Positions 42,206-54,550 of a stretch of DNA of 64,000 bases are shown here, piece after piece. The notes under the pieces are model-generated. The model worked only from the letters and a program-made list of their open reading frames with translations, did not search any database and had not been told where the DNA came from. The DNA lies in contig NC_087082.1 of the NCBI RefSeq assembly GCF_026151205.1, positions 749,501 through 813,500 of the forward strand. Reading direction: 5' to 3'. Every line of letters starts with the position of its first letter. Position 1 is the stretch's first letter. Both the position numbers and the translations under genes were made by a program. The stretch comes from Bolinopsis microptera (taxonomy: Eukaryota; Ctenophora; Tentaculata; Lobata; Bolinopsidae).

Positions 42206-42680
42206 CACCCTACGCGCGTGGGGTGGACTCCTGGGGTGGACTTTTATTCAGCGCGTATTTTGTAGCCTGTTCAACTTGACGTTTTGATTCGTTACTATCT
42301 CAATGTCACAGATACACAGAATGTGAGGTGATCATCTTAAAGAGAAACGTCTCAGCTTTCACCTGGTGTAAAGTTTATCTTTGTACTCAAAATATAGCTC
42401 GCTCAGTGTGCAATAGAAGTTGACAATACAATAACCACGTCTGCGACCGGTCGTCAGATACCGGAGTGTTGCACAAAATTGGGTCCCTAAATTAAAATTC
42501 TATGACACAGTTACCATGCAGAAATGTCTGGAGTAACATTTGGTGAAAATTTGAAGGGTCTACTGTAAATATTGCAAAAGTTATTGAAAACAAACTAGCT
42601 TAATCAGAAGTTTTTGGGAAAATTTCAAATTTTGTACGTAGTGGGGTCTACAGGGGTGGACTCTTGCGGCGCGCATCTGA
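42206..42680. repeat. Repeat, left member of a 5.4-kb-spaced inverted pair
   Basis: Bases 42206-42596 are nearly identical, in inverted orientation, to 47996-48387. Both have the end caccctacgcgcgtgggg followed by two copies of gggtggact. In this copy a related piece (cagggg-tggactcttgcgg) closes the element at about 42650-42675. Probably a non-autonomous transposon family. Confidence 0.8.
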
Positions 42681-43134
42681 CGGAGTGGCTTTTTCAACAG
42701 CCGTCAGTACGGCCAATATCAGAGCACAAATTATTGTGAGTAAGACCTTAATGATCAGCTATGAACCCCTCACTAGAGTAGTAACCGTATCTAAAAACAA
42801 GGAAATGTTATTCCGTCAAAGCTCAAATTTTTTACTCTTCTCAGTGCAGTTAGTGTTACTATGAATGTACTAGCTAAGTATCGTTGATCGTAGCTGCATT
42901 ACACAGTAGAAAGCAACCAAGGAAGACTGCTGATTAACGAAGCAATTTCAACGTGAACAGTTCCAAAATACATAATCATGGCGACGATAGTTCAACTTGA
43001 ACCTTTATAGTTTTTACAGTCTAAAATCACAATAAAATCACGTGAACTGCAAATCACAAAATCAAATTACTCAAATCTGATAGTCCCGTTACAGTACGCT
43101 TTCGTGACAACCTCAACGCTTAAAAAATAAATAT
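42681..43134. other. No gene seen
   Basis: No supported frame. Contains the 3' flank of the next gene. Confidence 0.4.
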
Positions 43135-44132
43135 TATCCAGTCTTGTGACCACCGATGGCCCTAACTCTCCCTTGTCCGCGAGGAGCATCGTTGCGACCA
43201 TGGGGTTTCAGTTCTTTGTTCTTCCCACTCGGCTTCGATAGATCGAATTGGCTGGAAGTCAATCTATCAGAAAGACCTTTGTCGATCTCAGGGGCGTGGT
43301 AAATTGTGGATGTCGGAGTATAAAGCTTCCTGAAAAGATTGAGACATTCACTCGGTCTGTTGTAAATATCAAATAGTCCTTGTAGGCAGAGATTTAACTT
43401 ATGTTGGGTTTGATAACTAGAGAAGGCGATTTGATATTCATTGATAGTATAAGCATATAAGCATAAGTGATAAGTTTATATACCCTTTTTATGGTACCTC
43501 GAGGCTCGATATCTGTATTCAGTAATCATCACTCAAAATCTACTTATTAAATTTATTAACTAAACAAGTTAATGTATTACCGTCCTAGAGAGGTTTCCTG
43601 AGAATTTGAAGTCTCTGTAGGTTGCTGGCATGTCTACTAAGCTCTTCGATTGAGGAGTTTTGGACCCCTCGGCGGTCCAAATGATTTATAATGCTGTGGG
43701 CATTTTCAACATCTATCGAGGTAAACGCCCTCGCAGCATAACCTGTAGAGAATGAACATGTCATCAATGTGAAGTTCAATGATAAAAATCAGAGTGGCCG
43801 ATTTCAACGGGCAGAATTCTAATATCATGGCCATGGGGAATGGACTATTTTTTGTCGATTTTGCAAACCAAACTGGCAAACGATTGTTGATTTTCGTCAC
43901 TAGTCTAAAATGAATGCAAACGTTCGGCCGAACATTTACATGATTAGAAACTTACCGGTTTCTTTCGTTATTATGTACAGACATGGCCGGGCTTGGGTTC
44001 CGCATACGATATCTTCTATCAGATTAAAGTTGAACCCACACTTTGTACTGCTCGTGGGAGGAGGAAAGCAAACGGAGACCTTTTCCATGAGCATCTCGTG
44101 TAGTACCATCATCATGTCGATTCTGATATCAG
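43135..44132 (-). CDS. Three-exon 3' end of an unrecognised gene
   Basis: Exon a (44132-43956) follows acceptor aattttgcag and ends at donor ACCG|gtaagt: [44 protein letters not shown]. Exon b (from 43742, acceptor cattctctacag) joins it exactly in phase to give [10 protein letters not shown] and continues [20 protein letters not shown]. It then runs into a TAG at 43585 with no good donor before it. Exon c (43356-43135, acceptor atttacaacag) reads [20 protein letters not shown] and ends in a basic tail with TAA at 43135. So either b is an alternative last exon or its donor is non-canonical or damaged. The open frame at 45260-45434 would join exon a in phase. I do not recognise the family. Confidence 0.55.
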
Positions 44133-44205
44133 CTGCAAAATTCGTCTATTACTAAATGCTAGCTTTTCGAACTTCGTATCTTGGAAATAACAACTTCTAT
44201 GAAAG

Positions 44206-45250
<1,045 letters not shown>

Positions 45251-45259
45251 GACATATAC

Positions 45260-45434
45260 AAGAAGAGCAGATTGAAGTATCTTCATTTGCAGATGTTGAC
45301 GCATTGATCTGTGGGATATGTTCTTCAGTCTGTAACTGATCATCTGCTAGAACTGTCTCATCTGGATCAACCGGAGGAGTATCTTCCGGCAGGAGTCTGA
45401 GTGGGTCTATCGGGACAGCCATGGATCGCTCTCC
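45260..45434 (-). CDS. Candidate exon, acidic and Pro-rich
   Basis: Acceptor caacaaggtag ends at 45435; a possible donor follows 45260 (CTTCTT|gtatat). The frame reads ERSMAVPIDPLRLLPEDTPP, then an acidic stretch with PQINASTSANEDTS. It would join the exon at 44132 in phase. It does not join the ankyrin exons in phase, so it may start a separate transcript with the ATG at 45422. Confidence 0.4.
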
Positions 45435-45599
45435 CTACCTTGTTGAATTAAAGACAAAGGTCAACGACGGATGTCGCATGTTAGTCCTGTAACTAAATGT
45501 AATCCAAAATAGTGAATAAATAATTTTTACATCTGAACGATTGTATGTCTGAATGGTGATTTTTAATCAATGAACAAAAGTTCAGGATTTTACCTTCTG

Positions 45600-47119
45600 T
45601 TAAGCTGTTAGCAATGACTCTAGCACCCTCTCCCTACAAAACGACCATATCTCGGTCTGAAGCTTTAAACCGTCTTGCCTCAGCAGCCATCTAGCACAGT
45701 CGACCTGTCCTGTTAATTGTGTGATCATCAAGTTACCAAATTTAATCCTTCAATATTCAAATAATTGATAATTAGACAAAACAGAGTTTAGAGCTCGACG
45801 TATGCTTCAGGGTTTCACACTGTGCTGTAATCAAACGCATGACTAAAACCTCTTGCTACTATTACCAATAAACCCATATTGTTAAGGCGGTCGAATGATT
45901 TACCTGAGTTGATCGCGTCCATGAAAGGGTTAAACTGCGTTCTGTCCAGCTTGTTAATGTCCGTTCCAGCAGCCAGCAGTGCCTCCGCCTCCGTCACTCT
46001 CCCTGCTTTGCATAGCCAGTGAAGCGTAGAGCTCCCCTCTAAGCTCTTTGACGATCCGACGAAGGATCCAGATTCCCTTCTTTTCTTTTGAGATTGCTTC
46101 AATTCTTCCTGGAGTATGCGGATTACCATTTATATACAGGGTGTACCGTAGAAAGTGTGACTTTTTTCCACTTCTGTAATTTTTTTACAAAATCAAACTT
46201 CATAGTTATTTTTAACTAAATTTTGTTGGAAATATATTTGAATTAATGATAGTAATAAAAAATATGGTTAATAGTGAAGCACCTTCCAAAAAAAGCCACC
46301 CTTCCCAAAAATTAAATATTTTAGTCTGAAATTGACATTATTCATGGCTGAGGTCCAAGATTTTCAAAATATAATAAAAACGTTTTAAAGACCTTCCTCA
46401 AAATTCTGCCCGGACAATCTCTTCTAAATGATCCATAACACATATTTTGAAAGTTTCAGGGTGATTAATCAAAAACAGTCGGAGAAAAAATATTTTTAGA
46501 CTCGATTTTCACTACGCCAGATAAACTCGATTTTCACTACGCGTGATAGAAAATCGCTCGCACAGTACAATTACTTATGAGCGCTGACCTTTGACCAGCG
46601 ATAACTTCGGCTAGGAACAAAATTTTTTGATAGGAACAAAAGCTGATGATAGACATTACTCTTTACTGTCAAAAATAGCTAAAATATTGATTTCGAAATA
46701 TTTTTTCTTGAGACCCCTAAATTACAGCAAGCTTAAGTTCCTAAATTAGCACCATAACAAAATAGCAATTTGTGAGAAATCAAAAATTGATGGGGACTTG
46801 AAATTTGGTATGCATAAATTCGACACCTAGTGACACAATGTGATGAAGAGTTTTTAGCAACTGCTCCTTCATAATATTTTGTATCATTTCTCAAAAAAGT
46901 CACACTTTCTATGGTACACCCTGTACTTCCATACAGGGCGCGTGAACAATCAGCAATGAATTATCAATTAATCAATCTAGTTTTTGAGTAGAAAGTCCAC
47001 AGATTGTGATACATTGGATTTGATATTGGAAAAGACATAGCTTACCAAATACCTTTTCATGGGCTTTTTGGAGGACAGGGATGACTTATTCCTGCGTGCC
47101 ATTACACCATAACTATCTG
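45600..47119 (-). CDS. Ankyrin-repeat protein gene, three exons (5' end not seen)
   Basis: Exon 1 (47119-47046; acceptor gctgttacag, donor TTG|gtaagc) reads SYGVMARRNKSSLSSKKPMK and is basic and Ser-rich. Exon 2 (46108-45904; acceptor catactccag, donor TCAG|gtaaat) joins in phase and holds an ankyrin repeat: STLHWLCKAGRVTEAEALLA, AGTDINKLDRTQFNPFMDAI. Exon 3 (from 45709, acceptor caattaacag) joins in phase and begins the next repeat (GQVDCARWLLRQDG), ending at TAA 45600-45602. A donor-like AAG|gtaaaa stands just after that stop, so the real transcript may splice differently there. Ankyrin repeats are protein-binding modules. The first intron contains a 787-bp MITE. The gene's first exon(s) lie upstream of 47119 and were not found. 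Confidence 0.6.
46137..46923. mobile_element. Tc1/mariner-like MITE in the ankyrin gene intron (787 bp)
   Basis: Ends CAGGGTGTACCGTAGAAAGT and its near-inverse (actttctatggtacaccctg), flanked by TA at 46135-46136 and 46924-46925. The inverted repeat is about 30 bp with one mismatch. CAGGGTGT ends and TA duplication are typical of mariner-type elements. The interior has no transposase frame. Confidence 0.85.
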
Positions 47120-47129
47120 CTGTAACAGC

Positions 47130-47995
47130 AAAAATTAGAATTATGTCGGACATAATTCTAAAAAATTGGAACATCGTAGTTAATCAGTGTGGTGCTAACA
47201 ACAGAGAGCGATTTGAACGGTAGGCAATTTCATAAATTCCATTAACGCGATATAAGGATGATTGGAACAGGCTAAAATCTACTATGTAGCATTGATAACT
47301 GGCTATATCGCTGCATTAAACGATAAAAGTATTGCTAACTATGGATATTCTAAGTGATCTAGGCAGAGGGGAACCGGCACAGCCAGATTGCGTTGTCTTC
47401 AGTGACTAAGTTTCACGATAGTAAAATTGACCTTATTTATTTTTAAAAAGGATGCACAGTTCAAGCAATAAATCGATCAGCTGCTCATATGATATTTGCA
47501 TTTAAAGGAGGGCCCAGTGCAGTGACAAGTAAGTCTGTTAAGGCAACATTTAGTTCTGAGATTAGCTGAGTCTTGACAAAGATAAGTTGAGTTTCGAGAA
47601 AGTGCACACGGATAAAGTTATCAAGTGAAAATGATAAGACTAAGTTAGGGTCCAGTCAACAGAATGGCAGCTGTAACAGAAACAGTTCATTGGATAGGAG
47701 AGTAGGGGATTATGACGGAGTGAAGTTTATATAGCAGGGCAAACAAAAAACAACTGACAGCACTGAGCAAGTGAACTGGAAAATTGAGGAAGGGAAATAA
47801 CTGTGGTTGTCAGCCCTTTCCGTAGCAATCAGGATTTCCCACGAGATCGATCAGGCAATCAGGATTTCCCACGAGACTGCTCCATCCGATGCGCGCACTT
47901 TTGTCACGTGACGGCCACGTGACGCTCAAATCGTTGTCACGTGGTACAGAAGGGAGGTTCCTAGAGCGTTGATCTCGACAAGAGGGAGTTTCTCA
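47130..47995. other. Upstream region of the ankyrin gene, no coding frame seen
   Basis: No supported exon. A direct repeat aatcaggatttcccacgaga occurs at 47827 and 47855. The E-box cluster is listed separately. Confidence 0.4.
47905..47943. promoter_or_regulatory. Cluster of three CACGTG E-boxes
   Basis: CACGTG occurs at 47905-47910, 47916-47921 and 47938-47943, the first and third in the form GTCACGTG. Such palindromic E-boxes are bound by bHLH-zip factors (USF, MITF/TFE, Myc). Three in 39 bp of AT-rich DNA, upstream of the minus-strand ankyrin gene, suggests a promoter element. Function is inferred from sequence only. Confidence 0.35.
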
Positions 47996-48387
47996 CGGTT
48001 TATCTTCAATAACTATCGCTATTTTTATAGTAGAGAGTTGAAACTTTCACCAAATGTTTCCCTAGACATTTCTGCATGGTAACTGTGTCATAGAATTTTA
48101 ATTTAGGGACCCAATTTTGTGCAACACTCCGGTATCTGACGACCGGTCGCAGACGTGGTTATTGTATTGTCAACTTCTATTGCACACTGAGCGAGCTATA
48201 TTTTGAGTACAAAGATAAACTTTACACCAGGTGAAAGCTGAGACGTTTCTCTTTAAGATGATCACCTCACATTCTGTGTATCTGTGACATTGAGATAGTA
48301 ACGAATCAAAACGTCAAGTTGAACAGGCTACAAAATACGCGCTGAATAAAAGTCCACCCCAGGAGTCCACCCCACGCGCGTAGGGTG
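47996..48387. repeat. Repeat, right member of the inverted pair
   Basis: Inverted copy of 42206-42596 with few differences (mainly in its inner 60 bp). The pair encloses the ankyrin gene, the three-exon gene end and the (AC)n tract. Confidence 0.85.
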
Positions 48388-48739
48388 ATAACTTGTTGAA
48401 TAGTTAACATATAAACTAGGTGGATACGTTTCAATGCGCCACAATGACATAAGAGAAACTGTTGCTTTCTTCCTCCAAGAAGCTAAGTAAAGACATAAGG
48501 ATAGAACAAGCACTCCTGACAGTCTTACCAAGGTCATTCTCAAGGAAGACCAACACCCAGGATGAAGCCCGTCTTTATGTAGCAGCTGTCAGTCGTCGGA
48601 TTGTATGCACCCTTTAAAAGAACATTCTTTGACATCAGGGTCACACATCCTAACTACGACACAAATACATTGAAGCCACTAGATAAGATCTATAGAGAGC
48701 ATGAGAAAGAAAAGAAAGATTTGTATGAAGAAAGAGTAT
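48388..48739. other. No gene seen
   Basis: Contains a stretch (48540-48740) that looks like eroded coding DNA in several frames, but no single frame can be followed. Confidence 0.35.
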
Positions 48740-50365
48740 TGGGGGGAGGTGCTGTTAAAATAATAATAATAATAATTTAAACTTTTATATTATAGTGGCA
48801 CAACAACTTAAAATGCACAGGTGTGCCACCAAAACAGTTCAGGATACAATAAAACCTGAAAAAGCAACCCAAATTTATATTATAAACCAGATAAGGGTGA
48901 TTAGACTTGATCCACTAAATAAACGATAATGTGTATGCATTTTCCAGTAGAACCAAATAGGGAAAACTAGGATTAAAAAATATTAAGATACAATATTATA
49001 AGCACGTTTGAAAAGAAATGTTTTCAGATACACTTTAAAAGAGTCCAATGTTGTACAATTCTTAATCTCAAATGGTAGTTCATTCCATAATTTAGGGCCA
49101 ACTTTCTGAAAAGATCTTTCTCCATATTGTGTGTGCACTCTAGGTTCAGTCAAATAGATAAGATGATTATAGTTTGCAAATTTAAACATTGTACTTAAAT
49201 AATCTGGTCCCATGCCATTAAAGTAAAATACAATTTTTAAGTAAAATACATTTATAAACAAGAAGTAATAATTTGTACTGAATTCTGTAACTGATAGGCA
49301 GCCAATGAAGGTCTTTCAGAGTATCTCCTAAATGATCATGTTTATATAGTCCTACTATTGCTTTAGCAGCAGCATTTTGAATGAGTTGAAGCTGATGGAT
49401 GAGGTAGTCACTGATTCCAAAGTAAAGGGCGTTGCAGTAATCCAATTTGCAGACAATAATGCTATTAACAATGAGCTTAAGCTGAGCTTTACTAAAAAGA
49501 TACTTTCTTCTGATAACATTCCTGAGGAGTCTAAAACAATGTTTTTTAGGGACATGATTTGAGGCTCACAGGTAAGGTGATGGTCGATTTGCACACCAAG
49601 ATTTTTTGTTGTGCTGACAAATCTGATACACGTGTCATTTGACAGCAGTACTCCTCCTAAAGATATCTGATTCAACACATGAGGTGAGGCAATCACAAGT
49701 ATTTGGGTTTTTCCTGGGTTGAGCTGTAGGCAGTATTCAACCATCCAGCGCTGTATGGTCCTGGCGCAATTTACAAGTTGAATACCCAAAACATTAACCT
49801 GATCACAAGGTTTGAAGGTTTTGTATACCTGGTGGTCATCTGCATATCCTTGCACGTTGAATCCAGATTCCTCTATAGTCCTATACAGAGATCGGATGTA
49901 TATGTTGAACAAAACTGGTCCTAACACTGAACCTTGTGGTACACCAAATTCAAGAATGATTGTATCACTTGTCGTGGAGCCTACCCTAGTTCTTTGAGTT
50001 CGTCCTACTAAGAAGCTTTTAAACCATTTAAGAGCAGTTCCTCTGATATGTAACTCTTCAGAAAGAATCTTGAGCAACTTTCTGTGTTCTACTGTGTCAA
50101 AGGCTGCAGATAGATCAAGCATCATAAGAACAGTGGAGGATTTGCTGTCACATGCCAGAAGTAGGTCATTTGTTACTTTGAACAAGATGGTCTCAGTAGA
50201 GTGAAACTTTTTATAGGCAGATTGTTGAGGAACATTGAGATCGTTTTTAACCAAGAGGTCATATAACCTTTTTAGCACAACTCTTTCGATCAGTTTACCG
50301 AGAAAAGAGAGGTTGGAAATAGGTTGATAGCTCTTGAAGTCATTAGGATCAAGTTTGTGGTCTAT
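48740..50365 (-). mobile_element. 5'-truncated L2/CR1-like LINE
   Basis: Runs from the reverse transcriptase domain to a 3' end with a TAA/ATT-type microsatellite tail at 48757-48775 and no poly(A). The 5' end stops within RT at 50365, exactly where a half-copy of the transposon's terminal module begins. Confidence 0.85.
48983..50365 (-). pseudogene. LINE ORF2 remnant: reverse transcriptase and C-terminal region
   Basis: The frame from 50365 carries RT motifs in order: SYQPISNLSFLGKLIERVV; LMMLDLSAAFDTVEH (with the first catalytic Asp); FGVPQGSVLGPVLFNIYI; and GYADDHQVY (the YADD box). It then shifts near 49440 into a frame with MDYCNALYFGISDYL, LKDLHWLPISYRIQYK, and near 49250 into one with GERSFQKVGPKLWNELP. 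These C-terminal motifs are typical of L2/CR1-type elements. Two frameshifts and the missing endonuclease make it dead. Confidence 0.85.
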
Positions 50366-50394
50366 TAAAGTATATTAAAATGTAGGTTTTTTCC
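50363..50394. repeat. Half-copy of the 6.9-kb transposon's terminal module
   Basis: tattaaagtatattaaaatg and taggttttttcc match the first 32 bp of the 73-bp module at 13848 and 20632; the rest (gacccggggata and the inverse units) is absent. It lies exactly at the truncated 5' end of the LINE. Confidence 0.75.
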
Positions 50395-50860
50395 CCTAAA
50401 TAATAATAGCTGCCCACAATAAACTAACTGCTAAAAAATGCAATTCTTAATCGATTCTGAAAATTTCGGGCAAAAATATTGAAAGCAAGTAGACCAAAGT
50501 GGCTCTTGCTTGTGAACAGTGCATCAACTACCCGCTGAAGCGGTGGGTTGGGAGTCCCCCTGGAATCATTTTGTTCGTAAAATTGTATACAATATAAAAT
50601 AGTACAGTAAAATATCTACAAGGAAACGTCTTGCAGTTCAAAATGTTGAGCCGTTGATCTTCTTCTGATTCCCCTCAGTGCAATGAGTGTACTTCTTAAC
50701 AGATCAAATCTGATCCATGTTCTGATATGATTTATGACTTGGCTTCTTTTTTGTGGTCACCTAAATCTCGCACAGAGGTGCGAGAAAGAACTTTGTCAAT
50801 ATATATAGTCTAGTTTTAAACTAATTACAACACTACAAATCTATTACATTTATTGAGTTT
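50395..50860. other. Spacer between the two LINEs
   Basis: No gene seen. The last part may be the 5' UTR of the plus-strand LINE. Confidence 0.4.
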
Positions 50861-50869
50861 CAGGAAGCA

Positions 50870-52491
50870 ATGTCAATGGCGGGCCAAAAGGGGCACGAGG
50901 CCCTGGCCAGTAAGAAGCTCAAGAAGACTCTAAAGCCAAAGAAGAACTCTGTTATACTTCCTGTATTTGAAGACGGCTCGTGTAAACAGTGTGGGAGTAA
51001 TGACACTGTGAATGAATCGATTATCTGTAATGTCTGTGATGGGATGTTTCACTCCGCTTGTCGCAAAAAAACCGGTGTTCAATTTCCTGAGTCCATTTGT
51101 ACAAATACCTTCCGTGCTAAGGTGAGACCTATGATTGCAGATCAAGCTCGTTGGGGTTATTTTCTATTCGTATGTGAAGATTGCATTTCACTGGTAGATG
51201 ACACCCGTTCTTCCAAAAACTTTTCTCCACCTGGTCCACCTGTACCATCTGTGGTAGATGCTTCTAAGTCCAACCCTGTGATGAGTCATGATAATGGTCA
51301 TGATGAAGCTCCTGATATTCTCTCCAAAGTTGAGCATCTGATGAGGGCAAACAACTCTGCCCTTCTGGAATCATTTCGTGAGGAAATGCATAGCATTATT
51401 GTCGACAAGCTTGCTCTATGTGCTCCAGCCTCTGAAGAAGAGCGAGTTTCTAATGTTAACAAAGAAAACTTGCAATCCCGGTCTCCAAGTGCACTGTCCT
51501 CTTACAGCAATTTTGCTGAAGCTCTTGTAGGTGGTGCTAGTTCTCCTCAGCCAAGTAAAGTGTCCGCTAACATAAATCAAATTAGCAAGGAAAGTAAAGA
51601 GATATTGGTGCTAGATAGTCCCTTTCCTTCTGCTGATATTTCATCTGCTCCAGATGTTCTATCTGAGTTGCTCTATGACACACGATTGATTGCTATGAAA
51701 ACTAGCCTACTAGATTCACATAAGAAGATAACGCTAGTTTTTCCATCTTCATCTGATAGGCTGAAGGCTAAAAGTCTTATTGAAAACTCTGATGTCATTA
51801 AATTACTTGGTTTTCACATCACTCTCTCTCACAGAAAGCTCTCCCTAAGGTCACTGTGTCTAATATTCCCAGTCAGATATTCGAAACCATTGATCGCTCT
51901 GGTTTGCCCGCTGAAGATTTCCGGTTACAGACTAAAAAAGCTCTTCTAGATATTATTCCCTTGAAAAATCTTGGACTTAAACACTTGCTAGATAATGAGC
52001 ATTTCTTTGAAATTGTGTACATAAATGTTGGACTAAGGTACACTACTGCTGGGATCAAGGTCTCTCCTCAGATTAGGAACCTATTGACAGGAGACGGCAA
52101 AATCTTTATTCTGAATAGTGCTTGTCCTGTAAAGGATAAATTCATCATCAAGCAGTGCTATAATTGTCAGAAGCTCCACCATATTTCCCAAAATTGTCCT
52201 GAGAAAGAAACTCTGGTTTGTATGTATTGCAGCGGTAGGCATAGAACATCAGACTGTCATTACAAGGAAGACCCTAGCAGACATAGATGTCGCAATTGGA
52301 GTCTGTCAAAAGATCCAAGAATCTCATCTCACTGCAACACTCACCATTCCAGCTCAGAGCAGTGCCCCATCATGCAACAGGCATTGAATCATGATTGCCC
52401 AGATTATAAACGACTGTACAGGAAAGCATCAGAGAGAGCATCCTCAGTCATTGTATCCACAAGAGATCACTTCTACAAAACAAGGTTATAA
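50870..52491 (+). pseudogene. LINE ORF1: PHD-like finger plus zinc knuckles
   Basis: ATG at 50870. A basic start is followed by a Cys/His array (CKQCGSNDTVNESIICNVC, then GMFHSACRKK, later FVCEDC) of PHD-finger type, known from ORF1 of several CR1/L2-type elements. A long Ser-rich linker follows. Near 51840 one base shifts the frame. The continuation (51856 on) holds retroviral-type knuckles CYNCQKLHHISQNCPE and CMYCSGRHRTSDCH. ORF1 proteins bind the element's RNA. A TAA at 52489-52491 ends the frame; the following codons continue in the same frame into ORF2. Confidence 0.8.
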
Positions 52492-54396
52492 GATAGTGCA
52501 GGTGATGTTAAAAAGACTTATTCCATCGTTAATAAGTTGCTCAATAAAGAAAAAGTTAGTACTACTACACCTTCTTGCTCTTCAAATCTTGAGAGTGCTA
52601 ACAACTTTGCACAGTTCTTTAAATCAAAGGTCGACAACATATACAAAAACATTTATTTAGAACAACAATCCCAAGATTCTCCTAACTCAGATGAATTTGT
52701 TCCTCTTTCTAATAGCCCAAAGATAGTACAATTCCGTCATGTGTCTGATGAAGAACTAGTAAGCATCATAAAGAATATGTCTAACAAATTCTGTGATCTT
52801 GACCCCATACCTACAAAGATTCTCATCAAGTGTCTCCCAGAACTCCTTCCTCTGATCTCATTTATAGTCAATGAATCATTAGTTAAAGGTGAGTTTCCTA
52901 TAAAACTTAAGGAGGCTCTCATTCGTCCAAGTTTGAAGAAACGTGGCCTTGACGGTGAATCTCTATCTAACTATAGGCCTATTAGCAATCTCTCATTCTT
53001 GTCAAAAATCATTGAGAAGTGTGTATCTATACAGCTCACCAGTTATCTTGAGGATAACAACTTGCTTTCTAAAGTTCAGTCCGGCTATAGGAAGTTTCAT
53101 AGCTGTGAAACTGCAACAACCAGAATCCATAACGACATCTTGATAACTATTGACAAGAAAACTAAAGTTGTTCTTTTACTTCTAGATTTGAGTGCTGCCT
53201 TTGATACTGTCAATCACCCAAGATTAATCAAGAAGCTAAGATCTGCTTATGGCATTACAGGCATTGCTCTTACATGGATCAGGTTACCTGAGGACCCCAG
53301 GCTATTATGTTCATTAACGAATAAAGATTTGGCGGAATGACAGGCTGAGCGCGGCCCAGTAAGGATCAGGTCCTACTTGGCTAACCGTTCATTTTGTGTC
53401 AAAGTCAAGGATTCGTCTTCCTCAGCAACTGTTCTTGAGATAGGTGTGCCACAAGGTTCAATCCTTGGCCCCCTGCTATTCATATTGTACACCAAAGATC
53501 TTGAGAACATTGCAAGTATGCATGGGTGCTGTATTCATTTGTATGCTGATGACACCCAGCTGTATTTCACTCTTGATTCTGATGACCCATCACAGCTAGA
53601 GCACAATATGGAACACTGTATGTCTGATATCAAGAAATGGATGACAAACAATTTCCTTCAACTGAATTCTTCTAAGACTGAAGTCATCGTTATATCCTCT
53701 AAATTTGACTCAACAAATATTCCAGCCTTTCTACAGATTGTTAAGGATCAAGAGCCACATGTTGTTAGTGGAACTGTGAAGAGTCTTGGGCTGTATTTGG
53801 ACAGTTATCTTTCAATGAGTGATCAGATTACGTCAGTGGTTCAAGCATGTAATATTCAGATCAGAAATTTGTGGTTTATTGCATCAAAACTGTCTTTTAA
53901 CCTTAAGATTCAGCTTTTTCATGCTCTAGTACTCTCTAGAATTGATTATTGCAATAGCGTATATTTTGGACTGAGCTCTTATGATTTAAGTCGTTTACAG
54001 AAGGTGCAAAATTCTGCTGTAAGATTTATTTTCGGGAGAGGAAGAAAGGCACACACTACTCCACTACTTAAGAAAGTTCATTTTCTACCAGTTAGATTTA
54101 GAATAGATTTTAAGACTGCCCTACTTGCCTACAAGTGTTTAAATAATATAGCTCCTCCTTACTTAAAAGAGTTGATATCTCCTAGGCAGCAAAGTTTTTA
54201 AAATGTACGTCTTGATAATGATTATTTTTACCTTAGTTTACCGCCCTCTCCTAACTATGTCAACACAGATAAAGCTTTTAGTCACTGTGCAGTTAAAGTA
54301 TTTAATTCCTTGCCATACGACATAAGATCAGCTGAGTCAGTTACATCTTTCAAGACCAAACTTAAAACATACTTCTTTTCTCTAGCATTTGATTGA
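52492..54396 (+). pseudogene. LINE ORF2 remnant: reverse transcriptase and C-terminal region
   Basis: It begins right after the ORF1 stop with DSAGDVKKTYSIVNKLLNKE, a segment that normally lies between endonuclease and RT. RT motifs: LSNYRPISNLSFLSKIIEKC; VVLLLLDLSAAFDTVNHP; after the inserted 79 bp, IGVPQGSILGPLLFILYT and LYADDTQLYF. The C-terminal part carries LSRIDYCNSVYFGLSSYDLS and, after an in-frame TAA at about 54200, SHCAVKVFNSLPYDIRSAES to a final TGA at 54394-54396. Confidence 0.85.
53284..53362. mobile_element. 79-bp MITE in the LINE RT, 8-bp target duplication
   Basis: GGATCAGG stands on both sides (53276-53283 and 53363-53370). The insert starts ttacctgaggacccc and ends gcgcggcccagtaa, giving imperfect inverted ends TTAC-TG-GG. 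Its reverse complement matches both outer parts of the 220-bp sequence at 55847-56066. An 8-bp duplication fits hAT- or P-type mobilisation. It splits RT between motifs, after CATGGATCAGG. Confidence 0.85.
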
Positions 54397-54550
54397 TTTT
54401 GCATTTACATAGGTAAAATGAACTTGTCATGTCTAATTTTCAATTAAACTAAGCTCAGTTAATGTAAAAGCCGCTTTAGAAAGCACTGGAGTTTATCTCC
54501 AGGATTAGCTATAAGGCGATTTATAAATGTTGTATTTATTTATTTATTAT

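Larger units (their letters stand above)
50861..54550 (+). mobile_element. L2/CR1-like LINE lacking the endonuclease domain
   Basis: Order: ORF1 with a PHD-like finger and CCHC knuckles, linker, RT, C-terminal region, 3' UTR. The 3' end (aagcactggagtttatctcc, ggcgatttataaatgttg, then a TATTT/TTA-rich tail) resembles the conserved 3' end of L2-clade elements. The AP endonuclease that should stand between the zinc knuckles and RT is missing, so about 700 bp have been deleted. The element also has at least one frameshift, two nonsense codons and a 79-bp insertion. Confidence 0.85.
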
